Source of the DNA: Prevotellaceae bacterium UBA1720
GTDB lineage: Bacteria; Bacteroidota; Bacteroidia; Bacteroidales; Bacteroidaceae
Direction of reading: 5' to 3'
Length of the DNA stretch: 26,772 nucleotides
Assembly (NCBI GenBank): GCA_002317475.1
Contig: DCIS01000076.1
Span: 388-27,159 of the forward strand
In this document: positions 15,960-24,177 of the stretch, one piece after another
Layout of the letters: every line of letters starts with the position of its first letter
Position numbering within the stretch: position 1 is the first letter of the stretch
Made by a program: the position numbers and the translations under genes
The notes under the pieces: generated by a model
Databases searched by the model: none
What the model was told of the DNA's origin: nothing
The model's input: the letters and a program-made list of their open reading frames with translations, nothing else

Positions 15960-16760
15960 CTATTCTTTCCACAACTTTTCCACTAAAGGATTATTGACAA
16001 AGCGCTGTGGGATGGGATTCTCCTTTTTCCCGACAAAATAGCAGAGGGACTTGTCAGTCTTTAAGGCTTGAAGGGCAGGGTATACGCCTTGCTCTGGGGT
16101 CTTGATAAAGGGACGGAAGAAAATATCTGCCAGACGATCGTACCAACGATCCATATTAATCATGTTACTATCCACAACTCCTGGATCTGCCACATTGATG
16201 TGTAGTTCAGGATGATGTTTTGCCAGACCTATGGCGTAGTACATTAAGGCCAGTTTTGAACTGGCGTAGGTAGAGAGTTGACCGAAATCCTTAGGACGCA
16301 TTTGTTGCCAATCTGCAGTAAGGTGTGCAAACTTCGTAGTGAGCGACACCATAATGACGATGTGTGCACCTATGGGCATGAGGGGCAAGAGGAGATTGGT
16401 GAGCAGACGGTTGCCCAGATAGTTGGTGGCGAAATCCATCTCTATGCCATCCTCGGTCAGTGTGTAGCGATGTGCCTTGACTCCAGCATTGCAGAATAAT
16501 TCCGTAACCTTTTGACCCTCAAGCATCTGTGCGAATGCACGGATGGAGGAGGGAGAGGAGAGTTCCAGGGGCATCACCACGATGTCAGCATCAGGTTGCT
16601 CGGTAAGAATCTGCTGACGAAGAGACTCTGCTTTCTTGACGTTGCGGCATGCCATGATGACACGATAACCTTCAGCTGCCTTGACACGAGTTGCAACGGC
16701 CCCCATGCTACCCGTTGCACCGGTGATGATGACTACTTGATGCTGCGCAGTTCCTTCCAT
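15960..16760 (-). CDS. Short-chain dehydrogenase/reductase (protochlorophyllide reductase/retinol dehydrogenase-like)
   Basis: The 266-residue protein has an SDR Rossmann fold: TGATGSMG (13-20) for the dinucleotide, CNAG (90-93), N113, S139 and the catalytic Y165-x3-K169 (YASSK). The first basic residues after strand 2 (MACRNVKKAE) favour NADPH. It shares features with retinol dehydrogenase and protochlorophyllide-reductase-like SDRs that act on lipid or ring alcohols. It is the last gene of the ten-gene operon and overlaps the OYE gene by 28 bases. It probably interconverts an alcohol and a ketone on the pathway substrate. Confidence 0.86.
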   Translation of the reverse strand: MEGTAQHQVVIITGATGSMGAVATRVKAAEGYRVIMACRNVKKAESLRQQILTEQPDADIVVMPLELSSPSSIRAFAQMLEGQKVTELFCNAGVKAHRYTLTEDGIEMDFATNYLGNRLLTNLLLPLMPIGAHIVIMVSLTTKFAHLTADWQQMRPKDFGQLSTYASSKLALMYYAIGLAKHHPELHINVADPGVVDSNMINMDRWYDRLADIFFRPFIKTPEQGVYPALQALKTDKSLCYFVGKKENPIPQRFVNNPLVEKLWKE

Positions 16761-17959
16761 AGTTTTTCGGGGATATCATTGCAGTTGTGGCAACAGATCA
16801 TTTTGTCAGAATACATACGTGCCATGCAGTAGTCACGATGGTCGCATGCGCTACGAGTAGAAAGGTCTCCCTCGCGAAGTTTGTTGACAAATTCGGGGTC
16901 GTTGACCAAGGCACGGGCTATCTGTACTGTCTCAAAACCTTCGTTGAGAACACGCTCAATACCCTCACGCGATACCAGTCCACCTACGTAGGTGAGAGGT
17001 GTGTTGGGCAAGGCCTCGCGGAACTTCTTGGCATTTTCCAGGAAGAAGCACTCCTGGTATTCGTACTGTTTGATCATCCACTGTCCGAAGAGAGAGATGA
17101 CAAGTTTCTGAGGCCATGACTTCAGGGGCATGTAGTAAGCCATCGTCTTTGTTGGGATGCGACCACGCATGACAGCCATGGGAGCCTTACTCACGAATCC
17201 GGCAGAGAGGACGATGCTGTCAGCACCATGCTTGTGAATCTCTTTGGCAATCTCGATGCTCTCAGGCACTTGAATGCCACTCTTGAAACCATCCTCCATG
17301 TTGTGCTTTACGAGCATCGCCATGCCGTACTTCTCACACTTCTCCTTAGCCTCGTCGAGACACATGTTCATGAAGCGCATACGGTTCTCCAACGAGCCGC
17401 CATACTCGTCGTGACGATGGTTGGTGTAGGGACTGAGGAACTGTGAGATGAGGTAACCATGACCGGCATGAACTTCAACAGCATCGAAGCCTGAACGGTG
17501 GCAAATCTCCACGGCACGACCAAAATCCTTGGCTATCTCGGGCAACTCCTTGCGACGAAGTCCACGAACGAGGGTAGGCGAGTAGAGGTTAAAACCGTAG
17601 GATGCACCCACGGGGAAGCAACCTGCTGTAAACCAGTGCGTCATGTTGCCACAATGTCCCAGCTGTATACCTACCTTGGCGCCCTCTGCATGGATGGCGT
17701 CAGTGATATCCTGTAGTCCGGGAACAATCTCATCGCGCAACCATAGTTGGCTATTAAAGGAGATGGCTCCGCGACTGATGGCTGCGTATGCCAGGGTGGT
17801 CATACCCACGCCGCCCTTTGCTACGCTGACGTGGTAGTCCTTCAGGTCCTGTGTAGGTCCGAAGTCCTTTCCCATTGACTCGAAAGCAGCTGCACGAATA
17901 GTACGGTTGCGAAGCTCGATAGGGCCGAGCTTGTATGGTGTAAATAGTTTTGAATCCAT
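16733..17959 (-). CDS. Old-yellow-enzyme family NADH:flavin oxidoreductase with C-terminal cysteine cluster
   Basis: The ATG ending at 17959 gives 408 residues (MDSKLFTPYKLGPIELRNR), one base after the upstream stop codon. The TIM barrel shows the OYE signature VEVHAGHGYLISQFLSPY (162-179) with the substrate-binding histidines H164 and H167, then DEYGGSLENR. A C-terminal tail carries C372, C378, C389, C390 and C393, comparable to the [4Fe-4S] motif of dienoyl-CoA reductase and BaiCD-type enzymes. The position expected for a middle cysteine is R375 (codon CGT, one change from TGT). There is no FAD/NADH domain after the barrel, so electrons probably come from the Fe-S and flavodoxin partners. 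Expected reaction: reduction of a C=C bond conjugated to a carbonyl. Confidence 0.88.
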   Translation of the reverse strand: MDSKLFTPYKLGPIELRNRTIRAAAFESMGKDFGPTQDLKDYHVSVAKGGVGMTTLAYAAISRGAISFNSQLWLRDEIVPGLQDITDAIHAEGAKVGIQLGHCGNMTHWFTAGCFPVGASYGFNLYSPTLVRGLRRKELPEIAKDFGRAVEICHRSGFDAVEVHAGHGYLISQFLSPYTNHRHDEYGGSLENRMRFMNMCLDEAKEKCEKYGMAMLVKHNMEDGFKSGIQVPESIEIAKEIHKHGADSIVLSAGFVSKAPMAVMRGRIPTKTMAYYMPLKSWPQKLVISLFGQWMIKQYEYQECFFLENAKKFREALPNTPLTYVGGLVSREGIERVLNEGFETVQIARALVNDPEFVNKLREGDLSTRSACDHRDYCMARMYSDKMICCHNCNDIPEKLWKELRSIK

Positions 17960-17960
17960 T

Positions 17961-19079
17961 TTATTTGAACTTGTTGTAATCTTTCTTTGTTGTTGCCTCC
18001 CATATTTCCATTGCATCATCGTAGGTTGGTGGTGGCGTATAGAGGTCCTCTTCGGGTTTCTGACGAAGAGACATGGCCTGTGTGGGACAGGTAGAGACAC
18101 ACAGACCACAACCCAGGCAATCATCAGTCTTAATCTCGACACGGCGTGAGAGTTTGCCCTTACAATTTGGTGTCTTGGCCTTCTTCTCCTGTTTGATATA
18201 GCCGAAGGGACAACGACTCACGCACTTGCCGCAGGAGATACACTTGTCATAGTCTATCTCGCAGTAGTGATTGCTCCAGATACTGTTGGCAGGACCAGGG
18301 AACATCGAACGCATACGTAGCATACCACAACCGCATCCGCAGCATGAGCAGAAGTTTTCTCCCTCCTGAGAGTTTGTAGCTTGGATGATACGTCCGTCCT
18401 TCTCGCCTTCGCGAAGGATGGCAAGAGCCTCTTCCTTGGTTATCTCACGTCCGATACCCGTCTCGATGTAATAAGTTGCGTAATCGTCCGTCTCGATGCA
18501 TGTTTCAATGGGGTGGTTGCATTTATTACCGGGGATGCTGCGGTCCATCATGCGACATACACAATGACCTACGGCAAAACGTGTGTGCTTGTCGAGCATT
18601 GCTTCGATATCATCGTAGGGTTTGATGACCGAACCCTTGACCATGCCTGGATGCTGAGGAATAGTGCGGTAAAAAGGCATTGTCTGCGTCATGCGTTTTC
18701 CCCAACGGGAAGTGGCCATATACATCGCTGTATAGTAAAGCCACGACTTGCCTTCTCCTGAACGACTTCCTTGCCACTCGAGGAATCCCATAACGAAAGG
18801 AAACTGCCCGTATTCATCACCACGCTCACGATGACGACGGAAGATAAGTCCGCGATTCGCCATACGATCCAGTTTCTCCTTGGCCTCCTCGATGGTAAAA
18901 CCATTCTTTTCGGCATATTCCTCCGCCGTCTCATAACGCTTTCCCATCAAGAGGAAATCCTTGGCATCCTGCTCGCTGAATATCTTCTTGATCAAGAGAA
19001 TGTCTGCGCCCAAAAAGGATTTTGGGAAACCGTATGATAGTTCGTCAATGCGCTTAAGTAAGTCTCTGTAAAGTCCCAT
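17961..19079 (-). CDS. Multi-cluster Fe-S electron-transfer protein
   Basis: The 372-residue protein begins with a possible helix-turn-helix-like segment (about 30-85: TAEEYAEKNGFTIEEAKEKLDRMANRGLI). A middle part follows with FAVGHCVCRMMDR (C173, C175) plus C187 and C194, and then a dense FCSCCGCGCG block (C244-C251). Two classical ferredoxin motifs end it: CxxCxxCxxxCP at 280-291 and again at 321-332. The pattern is that of a family of cytosolic 4Fe-4S proteins usually coded beside flavin oxidoreductases. It probably passes electrons to the adjacent OYE enzyme. It lies 8 bases from hypB. I know of no defined reaction for this family. Confidence 0.8.
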   Translation of the reverse strand: MGLYRDLLKRIDELSYGFPKSFLGADILLIKKIFSEQDAKDFLLMGKRYETAEEYAEKNGFTIEEAKEKLDRMANRGLIFRRHRERGDEYGQFPFVMGFLEWQGSRSGEGKSWLYYTAMYMATSRWGKRMTQTMPFYRTIPQHPGMVKGSVIKPYDDIEAMLDKHTRFAVGHCVCRMMDRSIPGNKCNHPIETCIETDDYATYYIETGIGREITKEEALAILREGEKDGRIIQATNSQEGENFCSCCGCGCGMLRMRSMFPGPANSIWSNHYCEIDYDKCISCGKCVSRCPFGYIKQEKKAKTPNCKGKLSRRVEIKTDDCLGCGLCVSTCPTQAMSLRQKPEEDLYTPPPTYDDAMEIWEATTKKDYNKFK

Positions 19080-19087
19080 AGTGATAA

Positions 19088-19753
19088 TTAAAGATAGGAA
19101 GAAAACTGATCAGTCAACCAATTGACAACCGCCTCCATGCCCTCACCATTCTTCACACAGACGGGGAAGATACGGAGGTCATCGTTGAGACGGCGTGTGT
19201 TGTGTTCCAGGGCTTCAAAATTGAAGTCGAAGTAGGGTGCTACGTCCATCTTTGTGACGATGACTGCCTTGGTGACGGTGAACATCAGGGGGTACTTGAT
19301 ACACTTGTCATCACCCTCTGGGATGCTGAGAAGCATGGTGGCAAGAGTAGCGCCAACGTCAAATTCGGCAGGGCAAACCAGGTTGCCGACATTCTCCACG
19401 ATGATAATGTCAAGGGCATCGAGAGGCATCTTCTTCAGAGCCTCCATGACCATGGCAGCATCAAGATGGCAACCACCACCGGTGCGTAACTGTACCGTGG
19501 GTACTCCTAATGCTTGCATCTTCTCTGCATCGACGGTGCTCTCGATATCAGCCTCGATTACTCCGAAACGATACTGCTCGCCCAAGCGTTGGATAATGTC
19601 TATAATGAAGGTTGTCTTGCCACTTCCGGGGCTCGACATGATATTCCAAAGGAAGACTTTCTTCTCCTTCAACAGGTCGCGCACCTCCTGTGCATCTCCT
19701 TCGTTCTCAGCAAGGATGCATTCCTTGAGGTCTATGTATTCTAATTCGGTCAT
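19088..19753 (-). CDS. hypB: HypB-family nickel-insertion GTPase
   Basis: The 221-residue protein shows the G3E GTPase plan: Walker A SSPGSGKTTF (40-49), EADI (67-70), the metal-site segment GGGCHLDA with C95-H96, IIIVENVGNLVCP with C127, and VTKMDV. These internal Cys/His residues bind nickel or zinc at the HypB dimer interface. The N-terminal CxxCGC high-affinity site of E. coli HypB and any His-rich stretch are absent. HypB loads nickel into hydrogenase, with HypA, using GTP. Its ATG overlaps the hypA stop (TAATG). No hydrogenase or other hyp gene is in the window, so its client is unclear. Confidence 0.92.
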   Translation of the reverse strand: MTELEYIDLKECILAENEGDAQEVRDLLKEKKVFLWNIMSSPGSGKTTFIIDIIQRLGEQYRFGVIEADIESTVDAEKMQALGVPTVQLRTGGGCHLDAAMVMEALKKMPLDALDIIIVENVGNLVCPAEFDVGATLATMLLSIPEGDDKCIKYPLMFTVTKAVIVTKMDVAPYFDFNFEALEHNTRRLNDDLRIFPVCVKNGEGMEAVVNWLTDQFSSYL

Positions 19754-20115
19754 TATGTTTCTTTTTTAACGATTTCTATTCCTACGATTCTCAGTTCGTT
19801 GCCACTAAGCATGTTGCCGTATTCGTATCCGCATGAGGGACAATGAACGTCAAACATGTTCGCGCGCGTTATATTATAATGTGTATGGCAGCGCCCACAT
19901 TCGGCTTCGCCATCCTTGTCACGTATCTCAATGAGCGACCCTTCAGCTATGGTACCACGCGAGATGTAATCCCAGTACTTCTGTACGTATTCGGGAATGA
20001 AATCCTGCAGCACCCCAATCTCCAGCACCACGCGATTGATGGCAGCGGCATCCACGCTTTCGGCCTTGCGCATGACGGATTTGAAGATGCCCTTTGTCAA
20101 TGGAAGCTCATGCAT
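19753..20115 (-). CDS. hypA: HypA-family nickel chaperone
   Basis: At 120 residues this is the normal HypA size. It starts with the MHE nickel-binding motif (H2) and has the two-pair zinc site C73-x2-C76 (ECGRC) and C92-x2-C95 (HCPSC), as in HypA/HybF. HypA receives nickel from HypB and hands it to the apo-enzyme. It overlaps hypB by one base and lies 15 bases after the flavodoxin-ferredoxin gene, inside the redox operon. Confidence 0.92.
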   Translation of the reverse strand: MHELPLTKGIFKSVMRKAESVDAAAINRVVLEIGVLQDFIPEYVQKYWDYISRGTIAEGSLIEIRDKDGEAECGRCHTHYNITRANMFDVHCPSCGYEYGNMLSGNELRIVGIEIVKKET

Positions 20116-20130
20116 ACTGCCAACTTATTT

Positions 20131-21177
20131 TTAGCTAAACATACTGTCGACGTAGAAGGCTTTTGCCTCCTTGTAGGTACGGTCAGCATGTTTTTGAGCC
20201 GTAACCTTGAGGTTCTCCTGCAACCATTCTTCGGAAACAGGTGAAGGAGCCCAGTTGGCATTCTCCACCGTGTCGCAGTGGAAGAGTTCGCGGTAACGTT
20301 TGTTGATGGCTTCGTACTTCTCGCAGTAGCAGGTGAAGAACCCCTTGATGTCGTTCGTCACAAAGGGTTTGTCCAGGGGCATCTGCTCTATCTTGCGGTA
20401 ATTATAGCCACCCTTCTTGTTGACGTGCCAGCCCCAATCCTCGAGGAATCCGATATCGAAAGCATCTGCGGGGCAGAAGAAGGAGCAGCGCATGCACATC
20501 AGGCAATTGTGATGGAAATGGAATTCACCCTTTTCGTCCTTGTAAATATTCTGCGTGGGGCAACGCTTGATGCACAGTCCGCAGTTGGTGCATTTATTGG
20601 TATCTACATGGTAGAGGAATGAATTGACGTCACCTCCGATGTATTGCGGACGGGCAACTGTTGTCACTACGAAGCGTGCCCAACGTGTGTAGGGCTTGAG
20701 GTTCGGAATGCGATGTTGTACTTCATACACCATGATTTCGAGCAACTTCTTGTTCATCTCCATCATCTCACGAATACAGTAGTCGTCGAAGGGGAAATGG
20801 ATGTTGTAGGGCATCATAAAGTGATACTCGTTTTCCACCACAACCTTGTCTTTGCGCAACTTGCGAAGGATATATTTTGATGAGGCGTCGTTGGCATGGT
20901 ACGTCTCGCCAGAATTCTTGTAGATGAAGACACGTTTTCCGGCAGGGAATTTCTGTGCACGGATGAACTTCAGGAAGGCATAGGGTGCAGCGAAGCCATA
21001 GATAGGGCAACCCAGTCCCACGATATCGTAGGTCGAAAAGTCCAAGGCCTCAATTTTGAGTGGATCAATTTCGTATGTTGTCACAGTCCATCCTTCGTCC
21101 TGCAGACGCAGCTTCACTTTCTCTGTGATGTAGCGTGTGTTGAAAGTACCTGTATAATAGAGGAGGAGGCAATTCAT
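20131..21177 (-). CDS. EFR1-type flavodoxin-ferredoxin fusion
   Basis: The 348-residue protein begins with a flavodoxin-like domain (about 1-170) whose FMN phosphate loop is YTGTFNTRYI (8-17). Two 4Fe-4S sites follow: C196-x2-C199-x2-C202-x3-C206 and C225-x2-C228-x2-C231-x3-C235. Such proteins carry low-potential electrons between ferredoxin pools and flavoenzymes in anaerobes. In this operon it is the natural reductant for the Fe-S protein and OYE reductase, which lack their own NAD(P)H module. The stop of the upstream dehydratase gene is 2 bases away. The C-terminal 100 residues have no feature I recognise. Confidence 0.86.
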   Translation of the reverse strand: MNCLLLYYTGTFNTRYITEKVKLRLQDEGWTVTTYEIDPLKIEALDFSTYDIVGLGCPIYGFAAPYAFLKFIRAQKFPAGKRVFIYKNSGETYHANDASSKYILRKLRKDKVVVENEYHFMMPYNIHFPFDDYCIREMMEMNKKLLEIMVYEVQHRIPNLKPYTRWARFVVTTVARPQYIGGDVNSFLYHVDTNKCTNCGLCIKRCPTQNIYKDEKGEFHFHHNCLMCMRCSFFCPADAFDIGFLEDWGWHVNKKGGYNYRKIEQMPLDKPFVTNDIKGFFTCYCEKYEAINKRYRELFHCDTVENANWAPSPVSEEWLQENLKVTAQKHADRTYKEAKAFYVDSMFS

Positions 21178-21179
21178 GA

Positions 21180-21782
21180 TTATTTCGTAAAGTGTTTGAT
21201 ATGAGCCTTGATGCCACCCTCGTTAGTTTTGCCCTTATTTTTCTTGAAGAGGTCAAGGAAGGTCGTTTTGCCCAGGGTCAAGATGTTGACCAGACCGCGC
21301 AGTTCGAAATATTCGTAGCATCGCGTATAGCCTATCCTGCAAATCCTCCATTGGATGGTCGTACTGTTGTCATTCTCTGAGGAGGATTGGTGTGCTTGCT
21401 TGATGTAGTCCACGTCATATATGGCTGTGCCGTGTAGTTTGGCAAGGAACTTGCGATGCAGGAGGAAATCCTCGAGATACCATTTGGCATGCGCTGTCGT
21501 AGGGCTTTGTATATCTATCTCGCCAGCATGGATGAGATGGCTTGAGGGGATGTCAGTAGTCATCACGCTGCGCAGGAATGCCATCACATTGTCACGTCCC
21601 TTGTATGATTCATGAGCATTGTCGTAGGCGGCATCCACATCCTGTGTAAAACATGCCTCGATGCCGTCGAAATCACGGCAGTCCAGACAGCGCTGGTATC
21701 GGGCCTGCAGACAGCGGATAGACTCGATGTCCTCCAGTCTGTTGATGCGCTCTTCCAATGTCATTTCTGCTGGATTCATCAT
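21180..21782 (-). CDS. SnoaL-fold lyase resembling bile acid 7alpha-dehydratase BaiE
   Basis: The 200-residue protein starts at 21782, its ATG overlapping the stop of the dikinase gene (ATGA). It has the alpha+beta barrel of the SnoaL/NTF2 superfamily. Compared with the Clostridium scindens BaiE sequence as I remember it, the residues of the BaiE active site line up: Y29 (BaiE Y30), D34 (D35), Y53 (Y54), H82 and H85 (H83, H86), W101 and E104-D105 in KWYLED (RWYLED, D106) and R154 in GYTRCYE (R146 in GYVRIYE). BaiE removes water from a 3-oxo-4-ene bile acid. The last 40 residues are extra and basic. Other SnoaL_4 enzymes share part of this pattern, so the reaction (dehydration or isomerisation) is likelier than the exact substrate. 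Confidence 0.74.
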   Translation of the reverse strand: MMNPAEMTLEERINRLEDIESIRCLQARYQRCLDCRDFDGIEACFTQDVDAAYDNAHESYKGRDNVMAFLRSVMTTDIPSSHLIHAGEIDIQSPTTAHAKWYLEDFLLHRKFLAKLHGTAIYDVDYIKQAHQSSSENDNSTTIQWRICRIGYTRCYEYFELRGLVNILTLGKTTFLDLFKKNKGKTNEGGIKAHIKHFTK

Positions 21783-24169
21783 TGTTTTTCGGCTTTCTTG
21801 ATGATGCTGACACGACCTGTATTGCCGTCGATGGTAATCTCGTCACCCGTCTGGATGAGGGTCATGGCATTGCTGACATTCACCACGGTGGGAAGGGCAT
21901 ATTCACGTGCAACTACGACACCATGCGAGAGGGCCGAACCGATCTCCGTCACCAGTGCGGCTATGATGCTGTAGTAGGGAGACCAACCAATATCGGTACA
22001 CGTGGTAACCATGATTTCACCCTCTTTCAGGAGCGATGCATCCTTCTCATCATGTACTACACGGGCGATACCTGTAGCTATACCGCGAGAAACGGGAGTG
22101 CCCTGGAAAGTAGTGTTGTTACCATCCAGTTCGGGCTCCACCATGGGTTGGGGAACGCCCTGCTGAGCGTAGGGGAATTTCAGTTTCTGCTGCTGTGGGA
22201 AGATGCGTCGGCGAGCCATGGCCTTCTTCACCAGCGACTGATCGCCCTGAAGCAACTGTCCCACTTCGTCCTGCAGGAGGAAGTAGATGCAATCCACTTC
22301 GGGCAGCAATCCTGCCTCGGTCATCAATTCGGCCAGTTTGCGGTAAGCCTGCTTGAATTGGTCGAGTACGTAGATGGTGCGCGACTTGGTGTATTCACGG
22401 TAGCAAACACCCTTGCGAGCCTTGTTGATAAGCCCCATGATATACTTGCGCTTCATGCCGCTCGAGTAGTGGCTGAGCAGTTCGTCAGCGTATGTGGTCC
22501 AAGGTTTTTCTTCTCGCTCTGTGGTCTTGCCTACGGTCACAAGCACACTGCGTAGACTGGTGTAGAATGATTCGAGATTGTCACGCCAGGGTTTACTCAT
22601 AATCTCGGGCTCACGCAGACCTCGGAAACCGTGACGCTTCATAAACTCTGCATATTCCTGGCGTATAGCCTCGCTTGCCTCTTGTTCGAAGTAGGTACCC
22701 AATTGCTCTATGCCATACTGTTGCACCTCAGGCTTCTCCTTTACCATATTCTCGGCCAGCTGGCGCATCATGCGCAGGACGTTGGCACTTTCAAACTCCT
22801 CATTCTGAGTCAGACAGCCTGCCACCAGAGCCTTGAAGGCATCCTTGTTGTCAAAGTCTTTCTCCAGTTTGCCTAACATTGCACTCTGTCCGCCACTATA
22901 GTAGGAAGCACGATAATGCCAGTATTGAGCCCAGTTGAGGTATTGGAAATTGTCGATGATCTGCTTGTATATACCGTGCATGTCCTGTGTGAGGTCGAAA
23001 TGCAGCTCCTTCACCACCTTGTCCATGCCCTCCTTGGCCACGTTTCCGCCGAAGACTATCTTGCCGAAACGCCAGGTGTTGCGCAGTCGTTTCCAGAAGG
23101 GAAGATTCTTCATGTCATTGCCAGGCAATCCCTCGAGCACCATACCACAGATAGACTCGTCGCTGGTCTCCTTTGTGGTGCCGTAAGTAGTGTGATTGAC
23201 ACGGTAGATGCTGGTCATGTTGAAGAACATGTGGTTGTAGTAAGATGCCAGATAGTAATAGGGAGGAACATCCTTGCCCGTGCATCCAATCTCGATGTAA
23301 GTCTGTTTTACACCCCAGTCCAGGGCATACATATTGGTGCTGAGATTCAAGGGTGTGACAGCCCCAGGCATTACCTCGCCGATGTTTCCGGTGGTGTAGA
23401 CAAAGTCCGTGGCGTCAAGGTCGCAGTCCAACTCGTTCATGGTCACCGATTCGCTGATGGTGATAGGACGGGCCTGCAACCATTGTATGGCCCCTTTCTT
23501 GTCGATGGCCCATTCAAGGTCCATGGGCATGCCAAACAGTTCCTCGGCACGTTTGCCCTCACTACCAAGCGTGATAGCCTCCTTGCGGTTGAGGATGGAG
23601 TGTGCGGGCATATTCTCTATCTTATTCCCTCGAACGCGATACTGCTGTGCTGACATCTTGCCTGACACGAGGTTCTCGCCCAGACCGGGCACTGCCTCAA
23701 CCAGTACGAATCCGGGACGCATCGGGGCGCGAGAGAAGATAACGCCGGCGCATTTGGCTTTCACCATCTCCTGTACTACAACGGTCATCTTGCACTCGGC
23801 AGAGCGAAGGAATGTGGTACTGTAGTGCTCGGCAGTCTTGTTGTGGAGGGACTCCACGCACGCCTTGGCTGCCTCCTTAAGGGCATCGGCCCCTTGGACA
23901 TTCAGGAAGGTGGAGAACTGACCGGCTGCACTGAAATCCATGCCATCTTCCAGTGTGGCACTCGAACGTACGGACACCTCGTCCATACCCAATTCCTTAT
24001 ATTTCGCTACGGCTGTCTCAAATGTCTCGTCATCATCAATGTCTGTGATGATGAATGCCTTGGGCACCTGAAAACCAAAATGTATCAGTTGGTACAATCC
24101 GCGGGCCTTACCGCCCACTTGTGGCAGCAGTTCCTCGGGAATTGATTGTATATCAAATATTTTTGTCAT
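21779..24169 (-). CDS. Rifampin phosphotransferase/PEP-synthase-like dikinase
   Basis: The ATG ending at 24169 gives 796 residues. Residues 1-240 are the PPDK_N ATP-grasp domain: GGKARGL (19-25), VSVRSSATLED (66-76), the GVIFSR strand and DLEWAID...WLQARPIT (217-236). The C-terminal swivelling phosphohistidine domain has GSALSHGVVVAREY with catalytic H749. Between them lies a divergent region of about 430 residues starting GEVMPGAVTPLNLS, where PEP synthase would have a pyruvate-binding barrel. That three-part order is typical of rifampin phosphotransferase, which transfers the beta-phosphate of ATP to a substrate hydroxyl. I infer phosphorylation of a hydroxyl on a hydrophobic pathway intermediate. 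It is 8 bases from the lipocalin-like gene. Confidence 0.8.
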   Translation of the reverse strand: MTKIFDIQSIPEELLPQVGGKARGLYQLIHFGFQVPKAFIITDIDDDETFETAVAKYKELGMDEVSVRSSATLEDGMDFSAAGQFSTFLNVQGADALKEAAKACVESLHNKTAEHYSTTFLRSAECKMTVVVQEMVKAKCAGVIFSRAPMRPGFVLVEAVPGLGENLVSGKMSAQQYRVRGNKIENMPAHSILNRKEAITLGSEGKRAEELFGMPMDLEWAIDKKGAIQWLQARPITISESVTMNELDCDLDATDFVYTTGNIGEVMPGAVTPLNLSTNMYALDWGVKQTYIEIGCTGKDVPPYYYLASYYNHMFFNMTSIYRVNHTTYGTTKETSDESICGMVLEGLPGNDMKNLPFWKRLRNTWRFGKIVFGGNVAKEGMDKVVKELHFDLTQDMHGIYKQIIDNFQYLNWAQYWHYRASYYSGGQSAMLGKLEKDFDNKDAFKALVAGCLTQNEEFESANVLRMMRQLAENMVKEKPEVQQYGIEQLGTYFEQEASEAIRQEYAEFMKRHGFRGLREPEIMSKPWRDNLESFYTSLRSVLVTVGKTTEREEKPWTTYADELLSHYSSGMKRKYIMGLINKARKGVCYREYTKSRTIYVLDQFKQAYRKLAELMTEAGLLPEVDCIYFLLQDEVGQLLQGDQSLVKKAMARRRIFPQQQKLKFPYAQQGVPQPMVEPELDGNNTTFQGTPVSRGIATGIARVVHDEKDASLLKEGEIMVTTCTDIGWSPYYSIIAALVTEIGSALSHGVVVAREYALPTVVNVSNAMTLIQTGDEITIDGNTGRVSIIKKAEKQ

Positions 24170-24177
24170 GTTTCTGA

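Noticed and set aside
17960..18142. An N-terminal extension of the OYE gene
   Set aside because: It would overlap the Fe-S protein gene by 180 bases and adds residues unlike the family; the ATG at 17959 gives the normal OYE start.
22916..23653. A 245-codon plus-strand frame inside the dikinase gene (also similar ones at 21758-22555 and 24283-25071)
   Set aside because: They are antisense shadows of well-supported minus-strand genes, without domains or promoters of their own.
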